A DNA stretch of 64,000 bases from Sediminibacterium sp. (GTDB lineage: Bacteria > Bacteroidota > Bacteroidia > Chitinophagales > Chitinophagaceae). Below the pieces are notes generated by a model, which worked only from the letters and a program-made list of their open reading frames with translations, did no database searches and had not been told where the DNA came from. The position numbers and the translations under genes were made by a program. The stretch's first letter is position 1. Each line of letters begins with the position of its first letter. Positions 57,089-64,000 of the stretch are shown here, in pieces. The stretch is taken from the NCBI GenBank assembly GCA_030158665.1, contig JAOASM010000012.1, forward strand, positions 1 to 64,000, given 5' to 3'.

Positions 57089-57583
57089 TTACCACTTATC
57101 TACTTCCTCATTACTTAAATTATCACCACTAGATGCAGGACTGCTAGTTGAAGCATTTGCTTCAGTAGCAACAGGCGTTACAGGTGCTTCAAAAACAGGA
57201 GGAGTTACTTCATTGATAGAGGTAGAATATTCTACGCTAGGCGCAGTGGGCGCCGGAATGTTACTGTTTTCATCAGCTGCGTTCGCAGCTTCATACTCAT
57301 GATTGAATGCGTCAAAATCAAAATCAGGCATCAATTCTGTTTTGACATAATCCAAAGAATCTGTCAAAGCCTTTAAAAATTTATTGAAGTCTTCTTTATA
57401 TAAAAAGATTTTATGGCGGTCATATCCATTATCGTCAAACCTTTTTCTACTCTCAGTAATCGTTAAAAAATAATCATTCGCTTTAGTCGCTCTTACGTCA
57501 AAGAAATAAGTTCTTCTTTTTCCAGCACGGATTTTTGAACTAAATACACTCTCAATTTTTTTGTCGTTGTTTTCGTATTCCAC
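57089..57583 (-). CDS. DUF3276 (PUR family) nucleic-acid binding protein
   Basis: 164 residues. The first 90 fit the PUR repeat of DUF3276 (SSKIRAGKRRTYFFDVRATKANDYFLTITESRKRF), a Whirly-like fold that binds single-stranded DNA or RNA in related proteins such as the Borrelia regulator. The last 70 residues are low complexity, rich in A, P, S, T and N (NIPAPTAPSVEYSTS, PVATEANASTSSPASSGDN), probably disordered. Target unknown. Confidence 0.85.
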   Translation of the reverse strand: MEYENNDKKIESVFSSKIRAGKRRTYFFDVRATKANDYFLTITESRKRFDDNGYDRHKIFLYKEDFNKFLKALTDSLDYVKTELMPDFDFDAFNHEYEAANAADENSNIPAPTAPSVEYSTSINEVTPPVFEAPVTPVATEANASTSSPASSGDNLSNEEVDKW

Positions 57584-57684
57584 AATATCAATTTTAGTTA
57601 ATTATAATCTATGGCTAAAATATAAAATGTTTATGAAAATTTAAAATTTTAAATGAGATTTAAAAAAATACACTACAATCGATA

Positions 57685-59496
57685 CTATTGTTGATTTTGA
57701 CTCAATTGTGTATGATACAATTCGGCATATAACCCCTGTTTTGCTAACAAACTTTCGTGTGTTCCTGATTCAGCAATATGTCCATCCTCTAAATAAATAA
57801 TTAGATCAAAATGGAAATTAAAAAATATTCTATGTGTAATAAATAATGCAGTTTTACCCTGCATGAGTTGACTCAAATTATTTAAAATTGTCTTTTCAGT
57901 ATTGGCATCCACAGCACTAAGGCAGTCGTCGAAAATGAATAAATCGGGTGATTTAATTAATGCCCTAGCTATAGAAATCCTTTGTTTTTGTCCTCCACTA
58001 AGGGTTGTACCTCTTTCTCCAACCATCGTGTCAAAACCAGCAGGAAGTTGTTCAATTTCATTCAAAATATGTGCTGATTTGGCTGCAGCTTTAATGGCAT
58101 CATCAGAAGACACCACCCCAAATTGAATATTGTTTTTAACAGAATCGCTAAATAAAAACACATCCTGTTGAACATATCCAATACGTTTTCTCAAGGATGT
58201 GAAATCAATTGATTCAATGGGCAATCCATCCACCTTCACCTGCCCTGCATTGACATGATACATTCTATTTAACACCTGTGCGATGCTTGATTTACCTGAA
58301 CCAGTTTTACCAAGTATCAATACTTTTTGACCTGCTAGAATATCCAATGTAAAATTACTCAAAGCTTTAATGCCTGAATGAGGATAGATAAAATCCACTT
58401 GACTGAATTGGATATCCCCTTTTATTTTGTCAATTTTTTGTGTGCCCTTATTTTGAATCTTTGATTCGATCAATAAAAATTCATTCAACCTCTTTTGTGA
58501 AGCTGCTGCTCTTTGAATCATACTCGCAGTCCAACCAATCGCACTTACTGGGAAAGTCAACATGTTAATGTAAATCACAAACTCCACTATGGTACCTATC
58601 TGACTTGGATCTTTTATTGCCTGTAATCCACCTAAATAGATAGTTAATAAAGTACTTAATCCAATCATCAAAGCCATTGTAGGAGTATAAAAAGCTTCTA
58701 CCTTAGCCAAACTCACCGCGTTTTTTCGGTACAATTCACTATTGGTTTTAAAGAATCCCAACATGGCTTTTTCTTGGACAAAAGATTTAATGACCCTTAT
58801 GCCAGAATAAGATTCTTGTGCATTGGTCGTTAGATCCGATAATTGTCCCTGAATTTCCTCACTCTTTTTATTGATGATGCTATTCACTAAATAAATGGTG
58901 ATGGCTAAAATTGGTAACGGAGAAAGTACATATAAACTAAGACGTACATCTTTTGAGAACATATTGTACAAACAAAACCCGATTAAAGAGATCAGGTTGA
59001 TTAAATACATCAAAGAAGGTCCTGTATACATTCTTACCCTACTTACATCTTCTGTGATACGACTCATTAAATCGCCCGTACTGTGGGTCTTATAAAATTC
59101 GGTATCCAATGCCTGATAATGTTGGTATACCTGGTTTTTTTGGTCATATTCAATATGCCTACTCATAACAATTATGGTCTGACGCATAAAAAACATGAAT
59201 ACACCTCTTAAAATAGCCAATATCAAAATGGTGATACTACAAAAAGTAATCAACCAGCCAAAACTGAAATGATAGTTATCGCTGATTCCCGCAATAGCCC
59301 TAATTAATAAATCATTGGGAACCCCCGAAACTGGCTTTCCACCTGGTAGTTTCGCCTGAACCAAACCCACCACATAACCAGTAATTTGAGGGGCTAAAAC
59401 AGCCAAATAATTGGTTGCAATAACCAATACGATACCTGTAAAAAAACGAAATCTATATTTCCAGAAAAATTGATTTAAAGCAGCTAATTCTCTCAC
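57685..59496 (-). CDS. ABC exporter, fused membrane and ATPase domains (MsbA/MdlA-like)
   Basis: 603 residues. Six membrane segments (about 18-320), then ATPase: Walker A LGKTGSGKSSIAQ (about 394-406), Q-loop YVQQDVF, signature LSGGQKQRISIAR (near 500-512), Walker B LFIFDDCLSAVDANTE (near 519-534). The residue after the Walker B Asp is Asp, not the catalytic Glu, a state usual in one half of heterodimeric exporters. No partner gene is adjacent. Likely lipid or drug export. The upstream side runs into tRNA-Ser, convergent promoters apart. Confidence 0.88.
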   Translation of the reverse strand: MRELAALNQFFWKYRFRFFTGIVLVIATNYLAVLAPQITGYVVGLVQAKLPGGKPVSGVPNDLLIRAIAGISDNYHFSFGWLITFCSITILILAILRGVFMFFMRQTIIVMSRHIEYDQKNQVYQHYQALDTEFYKTHSTGDLMSRITEDVSRVRMYTGPSLMYLINLISLIGFCLYNMFSKDVRLSLYVLSPLPILAITIYLVNSIINKKSEEIQGQLSDLTTNAQESYSGIRVIKSFVQEKAMLGFFKTNSELYRKNAVSLAKVEAFYTPTMALMIGLSTLLTIYLGGLQAIKDPSQIGTIVEFVIYINMLTFPVSAIGWTASMIQRAAASQKRLNEFLLIESKIQNKGTQKIDKIKGDIQFSQVDFIYPHSGIKALSNFTLDILAGQKVLILGKTGSGKSSIAQVLNRMYHVNAGQVKVDGLPIESIDFTSLRKRIGYVQQDVFLFSDSVKNNIQFGVVSSDDAIKAAAKSAHILNEIEQLPAGFDTMVGERGTTLSGGQKQRISIARALIKSPDLFIFDDCLSAVDANTEKTILNNLSQLMQGKTALFITHRIFFNFHFDLIIYLEDGHIAESGTHESLLAKQGLYAELYHTQLSQNQQ

Positions 59497-59571
59497 TTGG
59501 TCCTTTTTTGTAAAGATACATGGTAGTCAATTAATTAGAACTATTGAATTCACGAATAAATTGCCCATTTT

Positions 59572-59603
59572 TTTGCAAAATTGGTTTTCCCTTCCTACAT
59601 TTG
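59572..59603 (+). promoter_or_regulatory. Promoter of tRNA-Ser
   Basis: TTTG at 59572-59575 and TACATTTG at 59596-59603, 20-base spacer, an ideal Bacteroidota -33/-7 pair, 4 bases before the mature tRNA 5' end. Confidence 0.8.
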
Positions 59604-59607
59604 CCGC

Positions 59608-59817
<210 letters not shown>

Positions 59818-59835
59818 GATCCACCCAAAAAGTAT

Positions 59836-59854
59836 GCCGGAGTGAAACGACGGC
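59836..59854 (+). repeat. GA-core mini-hairpin D
   Basis: Stem GCCG/CGGC, then tandem G-A and A-G, then G-C, T-A, and a GAA loop. The same fold as hairpin 3 of copy A (15126-15144), but with different stem bases and a C-G to T-A swap next to the loop. Not inside a full element; looks like a remnant. Confidence 0.6.
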
Positions 59855-59868
59855 CATCCATAAAAAAA

Positions 59869-59894
59869 TAAAGGCCACCATATGGCAGCCTTTA
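59869..59894 (-). terminator. Terminator after the DUF1573 gene
   Basis: TAAAGGC/GCCTTTA (59869-59875, 59888-59894), with an inner CCA/TGG pair, followed on the minus strand by ATTTTTTTA. 18 bases past the stop. Confidence 0.75.
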
Positions 59895-59912
59895 AAAATA
59901 AAGTTGATGGGA

Positions 59913-60317
59913 TTATTGCACCCCTACTCCATAAAAATTGACCGTCTTAATTAAATTATCACTTAAAAAGATGGTTGCATTCTTTGTGAAATTACCCATT
60001 GCAGAGCCATTGAAGCCTAAAGTAACAGTTGTCTTTTGTCCAGGAGCAATGACAGCGTTAGCTTGAAATTTTGGTGTAGTACAACCACAACTCACTTGCA
60101 CATTGTTTAAAGTAACTGGAGCAGCACTGATATTTTCAATTGTAACAACAAATTCGGTGGGTTTGCCATAAGGAATATTACCCATATTGTAATTGTAGTT
60201 AGTGAACTTCAACACTTTGTTAATGTCTTTTTGTACTTGTGTTGCAGTTGGAACAGTCTGTGCACTTAGCTGACCAAAACTCAACAATACGATTGCAACT
60301 AAAAATAAATTTTTCAT
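59913..60317 (-). CDS. DUF1573 domain exported protein
   Basis: About 134 residues starting at the internal ATG (MKNLFLVAIVLLSFGQLSAQ), which gives a clean signal peptide; an ATG 18 bases further upstream adds MINRIF. The mature part is a single immunoglobulin-like DUF1573 domain (FVVTIENISAAPVTLNNVQ, VSCGCTTPKF), common in Bacteroidota periplasm and of unknown function. The gene lies 28-46 bases after the OmpA-family gene, same strand, so probably in the same transcript. Confidence 0.8.
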   Translation of the reverse strand: MKNLFLVAIVLLSFGQLSAQTVPTATQVQKDINKVLKFTNYNYNMGNIPYGKPTEFVVTIENISAAPVTLNNVQVSCGCTTPKFQANAVIAPGQKTTVTLGFNGSAMGNFTKNATIFLSDNLIKTVNFYGVGVQ

Positions 60318-60363
60318 AAAGATTCTATTAATCATATAAAATTAAAACAAATTCAATAAACCC

Positions 60364-62526
60364 TTAGTTTTTATTCATTATGAATACATAACTATATCTA
60401 TTAATAACCTGCGCAGCGATATCTTTCCTAGCTTCAGAACAGTCTTTTAACAATTCACGCTCCCCTACTTGTTTAATCACCACTTCATTATTGGATAATT
60501 TAGATAGGGTTTTGTAAATTCTTTGAGCTCTTCTTGTAGCCAAATCTTCATTATAAGCATAAGCACCATTACAATCGGCAGCAGAAACAATAACGATCTT
60601 CTTATTTTTAATTCGCTTGACCATTTCAATAACTTTATAATAGTCAGCAAGATCCTTCTCTATAATATATACTTGATCAAATGGATGGTGTAATTCTACG
60701 TAATCTTTGGTTAGTGATTTTAAAGAATCCACTGTTCTAATAAATTTAGTTGTTTGAACTGCCAACTCAGCATTTCTAACAGCAGTTTCAGCAGCAATTT
60801 TAGCTTGCTTAATTTTTTCACTTAATGGAATATTAATTAAAACAACATCCTTAATATAATCATTGTTTTGTTTTTGATATCCTTCAGAGGTGCTTGTTTG
60901 CTGGAATCGATTTCCTGCGTCATCAAAAGCAACTAAATCATATTCTTGATTAGGTCTTATTTTAAATTCATAATTACAATTAGCATCTATGATACTACTG
61001 TCTTTTACAATCAATTTACCTTGTTCATTTTTTTGATATAAATAAATAGACTTCCCTGGCTGACAGGTACTATCTACGTATATCTTTCCTTTAATTTTGA
61101 CCATACTTTGTGCATAATCAAAAGATAAAATATCATCTGAACCATTTCTATTGCTACTAAAGAAACCTTTTGTTCCCTTAATACTAAATGCAAAATCATC
61201 TTTGGCACTATTCACTGGATAGCCCATATTCTTAAGTACAGGCTCCCCATTTGAACCCTTGATCAATCTATAGATATCTAGTCCGCCCAAACCAGGATGT
61301 CCATTAGAACTGATGAATAAATTACCCTCATAAAATGTCGGGAATAATTCATTGCCAGCAGTATTGATGTCCTGACCTAAATTCACTGTATTTTTCCAAG
61401 AACCATCTTCATTTCGCTCTACATAATAGATATCTGTACCACCTTGACCACTATTGTCATCAGTGACATAATACAAGCGTTTTCCATCAGGTGTAATAGC
61501 AGGATGAAAATAACTAAACTTAGGATTGTTAAAAAACATTTTGTGCGCATTCACCCACTTACCTTCTCTTTGTGTTGCTTCCCAAATTTCTAATTGATAC
61601 ACGCTCGATGATTTTCTTTGATTCCTGGTATAATAGGCTTTCTTTCCGTCAGCTGTAAAACTAACAGCTCCAAGATTCATCTTGTCACGTGCAAAAACAT
61701 CAAATGGTTTAATAGTTTGATTCAGTTCAATGGTAGGCTTTTGAACCCCATAAGAACCAATCATTTTTTTAGAATCGTTTGGCGTAATCGCTGAATAATC
61801 TGTATAATTTTTTAAAGGTGTCTTCTCATTCCAATTTGCATTTGCTACTAGTTCAGTTCTTGCACTGTCTATATTTGGATAAAAATACAGTTGGGAAAAT
61901 CCTGCACCATCCCAAGCAAACTCAGGTGTCAATTTTGCACTTTTAGATTGTAAAAAATGAAGCAAAAAGGACTTCTTCTTCCTAAGTGTATTTGTAAATT
62001 GATTAGACTCATATACTAGTCCATTTTGATAAAGGACGCCATTAAATTCATTGAAGCCAGTATTGATTTTAGTATTGTATATTTTAAAATCTAAAGAATC
62101 TCCCAACATTTTCTTTGTATTGGAGAAACCAAAATAACGCGCATCTGCGATTTTGGTTTTATTACTATCAATTAGTTGTTTATAAATTAAAGTAGCTTTA
62201 TCATAATGACCAAGCATAGCATGCGCTTCTGCCATATTCGCATTGTACTTGACACCAGCAGCAACAGCCAAATCAAAATATTTAACCGCACTATCATACT
62301 GGTTTACTTTTTGATAACTATTCCCCAATTGCAATATAGCAATAGTATCGTTTTTTTGTTTAGACAAATACTGCTTAAAAACTGGAATAGCATAAGCAAA
62401 TCTTAAATGTTTATATTCTTGTTGTGCTAATTTCAATAATCCTTTTTGTTTACGAGACTGTGCTTGTAAAGTTTGGATTGAAAAAGCTACCAATATAAAC
62501 AGGAATAAGTATTTTTTGTTTTTCAT
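60364..62526 (-). CDS. OmpA-family outer membrane protein with TPR and PD40 repeats (PorE-like)
   Basis: 720 residues. Signal peptide (about 1-22), TPR-like helices (about 28-130, NDTIAILQLGNSYQKVNQYD), then WD40-like PD40 beta-propeller units (FTADGKKAYYTRN near 287, ITPDGKRLYYVTDDN near 340, FFSSNRNGSDDIL near 453), a carboxypeptidase-regulatory-like beta domain (about 470-560), and a C-terminal OmpA domain (about 610-720, IVIVSAADCNGAYAYNEDLATRRAQRI) that binds peptidoglycan. The OmpA motif reads SAAD in place of GHTD. This architecture is that of PorE-like proteins encoded with PorP/SprF and linked to type IX secretion. PorP lies 32 bases upstream. Confidence 0.85.
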   Translation of the reverse strand: MKNKKYLFLFILVAFSIQTLQAQSRKQKGLLKLAQQEYKHLRFAYAIPVFKQYLSKQKNDTIAILQLGNSYQKVNQYDSAVKYFDLAVAAGVKYNANMAEAHAMLGHYDKATLIYKQLIDSNKTKIADARYFGFSNTKKMLGDSLDFKIYNTKINTGFNEFNGVLYQNGLVYESNQFTNTLRKKKSFLLHFLQSKSAKLTPEFAWDGAGFSQLYFYPNIDSARTELVANANWNEKTPLKNYTDYSAITPNDSKKMIGSYGVQKPTIELNQTIKPFDVFARDKMNLGAVSFTADGKKAYYTRNQRKSSSVYQLEIWEATQREGKWVNAHKMFFNNPKFSYFHPAITPDGKRLYYVTDDNSGQGGTDIYYVERNEDGSWKNTVNLGQDINTAGNELFPTFYEGNLFISSNGHPGLGGLDIYRLIKGSNGEPVLKNMGYPVNSAKDDFAFSIKGTKGFFSSNRNGSDDILSFDYAQSMVKIKGKIYVDSTCQPGKSIYLYQKNEQGKLIVKDSSIIDANCNYEFKIRPNQEYDLVAFDDAGNRFQQTSTSEGYQKQNNDYIKDVVLINIPLSEKIKQAKIAAETAVRNAELAVQTTKFIRTVDSLKSLTKDYVELHHPFDQVYIIEKDLADYYKVIEMVKRIKNKKIVIVSAADCNGAYAYNEDLATRRAQRIYKTLSKLSNNEVVIKQVGERELLKDCSEARKDIAAQVINRYSYVFIMNKN

Positions 62527-62558
62527 GAAATCTTTTTTAAAAGTCTAATACGCTAGCA

Positions 62559-63527
62559 TTAAAAATATCTTGTTGATTTAATCTTTGTCTTAAAGTTGCC
62601 AAATTCATATCTTAACATCAATTCGTGAGAACCTTTAGTAAAATATTTAAGTGGATTAAATGGCATATCATATGCATAGCCTATTCTAATTTGTTGGGTT
62701 GCTTGAAGTTCAACCATCCCAACAAATGCGTCTCCTGTTCTATAGCTGCCTCCAATTCCAAGCATATCCTTCAACCAAAGATTCATGTTGATATCTGCTT
62801 CAATAGGCGCGCCACTCACCATCTTCACCATGGTAGATGGTTTTAATTTAACTTCCTCATTGATTTCAAAAACATATCCTGCATTGGCAAATAAATGAAA
62901 TGCTTCAGATTTATCTATACTAGAATTCATATTCTCATAACTAGCCAATCTTGATTTCAATACACTTGGTGTGGATATACTTGCATAAAAACGATCCGTA
63001 TTATAATACACTCCCATACCAACTGAAGGATTCCATTTAGAAGGTTTGTCTGTGCTTATAAAGCTAGGGTCATTGGGATTATTCCTATTATTTACATCAT
63101 TTAAATTAATGCGATAGTTCATCATGCCAAAACTAAGCCCCCCTGAAAGCACTCCTTTCTCGGAAACTCTGATTCTAGTAGATAACATCCCATTAAAACC
63201 TGTTGCAGCTTCAACCCCTAAACGATCGTCATACACTTGAAGCCCCCAACCCATTTTACCCTCTTTAATTGCTTGATCTATGCTAATTGAAGTTGTCTTG
63301 GGCGCTCCTTTAATACCTACCCACTGATTTCTTTGGAAAAAATTTAAACTTAACGCTTCTCTATTTCCAGCATACGCAGGATTGACCCCTAGCATATTGT
63401 ACATATATTGGGAATACATAGGCTCAGTCTGGGCATGTATTTTTTGAATGGAATAAACCATCAAGAAAATAAATAAAAGAATAATACTTTTCTTTTTTAT
63501 TATTATATGTGTGTAATTCATTTTCAT
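62559..63527 (-). CDS. PorP/SprF family type IX secretion membrane protein
   Basis: 322 residues. Signal peptide (about 1-32, ending KIHAQ), then the family start EPMYSQYMYNMLGVNPAYAGNREALSL, QWVGIKGAPKTTSIS and a run of beta strands ending in aromatic residues expected of an outer-membrane barrel. SprF-type proteins work with one particular large type IX secreted partner, delivering or holding it on the surface. That partner is probably the cut-off gene upstream (6 bases away). Confidence 0.9.
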   Translation of the reverse strand: MKMNYTHIIIKKKSIILLFIFLMVYSIQKIHAQTEPMYSQYMYNMLGVNPAYAGNREALSLNFFQRNQWVGIKGAPKTTSISIDQAIKEGKMGWGLQVYDDRLGVEAATGFNGMLSTRIRVSEKGVLSGGLSFGMMNYRINLNDVNNRNNPNDPSFISTDKPSKWNPSVGMGVYYNTDRFYASISTPSVLKSRLASYENMNSSIDKSEAFHLFANAGYVFEINEEVKLKPSTMVKMVSGAPIEADINMNLWLKDMLGIGGSYRTGDAFVGMVELQATQQIRIGYAYDMPFNPLKYFTKGSHELMLRYEFGNFKTKIKSTRYF

Positions 63528-63532
63528 TTTAG

Positions 63533-64000
63533 TTATCTAATAATGGTTAAGCTTCCTGCTAATTTTTGCAACTTCCCGTTTAGATCAACACCATGTACGA
63601 TATAATAGTAAGTGCCTTCTGGAAGATCCTCACCTAATACGTTACCAATACTTTTCCCATTCCAGTCATTTTTATAATCAAGTTGCTTATATACCTCATT
63701 ACCCCAACGATTGATTACCCAAACAGAAACCTTTGTACCAAAAGGTCTTCTTATGACCCATGTGTCGTCAATTCCATCATTATTTGGTGAAAATCCTTCC
63801 GGAATATTCAAAGGAACTTTAGGTATGACAAACAAAGTAGGTTTCCTTACTGTGTCAGTTGTAGAAATGATTCTAGTTGGATCAGTAGACAAAGTTGTAG
63901 CTATTCCAGCTGGAGTTAAAACAGACCCTACAACTGTATTTTGGAAATTACCTGATATAGAAGATGGAACATTAATTCTTAAAAGCACTGAATCAATTCC
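63533..64000 (-). CDS. Type IX secreted protein, C-terminal part (CHU_C/type B sorting domain), cut by window edge
   Basis: Open to the window edge; the first residues visible are GIDSVLLRINVPSSI with no start, so the 5' part lies beyond. The last 90 residues are the gliding-motility-type sorting domain: IPEGFSPNNDGIDDTWVI, VWVINRWGNEVYKQ, DWNGK, LPEGTYYYIVHGVD and a KLAGSLTIIR end. This domain directs type IX secretion of large surface proteins. With PorP and the OmpA-family gene downstream on the same strand it forms the common secreted protein-PorP-PorE type operon. Confidence 0.85.
   Translation of the reverse strand, partial: GIDSVLLRINVPSSISGNFQNTVVGSVLTPAGIATTLSTDPTRIISTTDTVRKPTLFVIPKVPLNIPEGFSPNNDGIDDTWVIRRPFGTKVSVWVINRWGNEVYKQLDYKNDWNGKSIGNVLGEDLPEGTYYYIVHGVDLNGKLQKLAGSLTIIR

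Overview
This window is a housekeeping-rich stretch of a low-GC chromosome from a Bacteroidota bacterium, most likely Chitinophagales/Chitinophagaceae. The phylum call rests on several things seen together: a short (285-residue) primary sigma factor, promoters of the TAnnTTTG type, an alternative GlmU-like protein, families largely restricted to the phylum (BT_3928, DUF3822, DUF4199, DUF3276, DUF1599), and a type IX secretion type locus (PorP/SprF, OmpA-family protein, CHU_C-type C-terminal domain) at the right edge. The family-level call is inference. Genes are dense, often overlapping by 7-17 bases, with no prophage, insertion sequence, rRNA or CRISPR array.

Layout. 1-6 kb: SpmA-SpmB fusion, EVE protein, LutA-like protein, TPR protein with pdhA, and pruA. 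6-9.8 kb: GlmU-like protein, tpiA, lepA. 9.8-14.9 kb (minus): a six-gene run of pyrC-like gene, DUF4199, GT2, GT4, gmhA and gmhB, i.e. heptose and surface-glycan synthesis. 14.9-15.35 kb: tRNA-Pro(GGG) followed by an intricate field of inverted and direct repeats. 15.3-22 kb: DEAD-box helicase, ndk, a DHH phosphoesterase with an FKBP lipoprotein, folP, DUF1599, BT_3928, CBS. 22-27 kb: dciA-like gene and recF, pyrR-pyrB-coaD, NUDIX, pyrE. 27-33.5 kb: WbqC, BlaI/M56 pair, membrane pyrophosphatase with an unusual C-terminal extension, serine hydrolase. 33.5-39.1 kb: serA, cutC, then glycosylasparaginase, an APH-fold kinase and a GH109-like oxidoreductase, which look like an amino-sugar/glycoprotein salvage group. 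39-50 kb: TPR/BamE-like protein, gyrA, a saccharopine dehydrogenase family gene, and a tightly coupled run DUF3822-rsmD-5-FTHF cyclo-ligase-lpxK-rnr. 50-59.5 kb: MATE, folB, trxB, rpoD, threonine aldolase, pgi-GNAT, DUF3276, ABC exporter. 59.6-59.9 kb: tRNA-Ser(TGA) followed by a second repeat structure. 59.9-64 kb (minus): DUF1573, OmpA family, PorP/SprF and a cut-off secreted protein.

The most unusual thing here is non-coding. Immediately downstream of both tRNA genes lies a roughly 121-123 nt element with the same order of parts: outer arm, hairpin 1, second arm, conserved hairpin plus TTGTGCG, second arm complement, GCGAAGC-type hairpin, outer arm complement. The arm sequences differ completely between the two sites yet pair within each site, which is what compensatory change looks like. 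A third, rearranged copy follows the first, with a duplicated arm, and a further small hairpin with the same tandem G-A core lies past the second. In both full copies hairpin 1 overlaps the outer and second arms, so the local terminator-like fold and the nested fold exclude each other. Other points of note are a dihydroorotase-like protein that has lost nearly all metal ligands, an RsmD with GPPY instead of DPPY, and a pyrophosphatase carrying an extra C-terminal domain.
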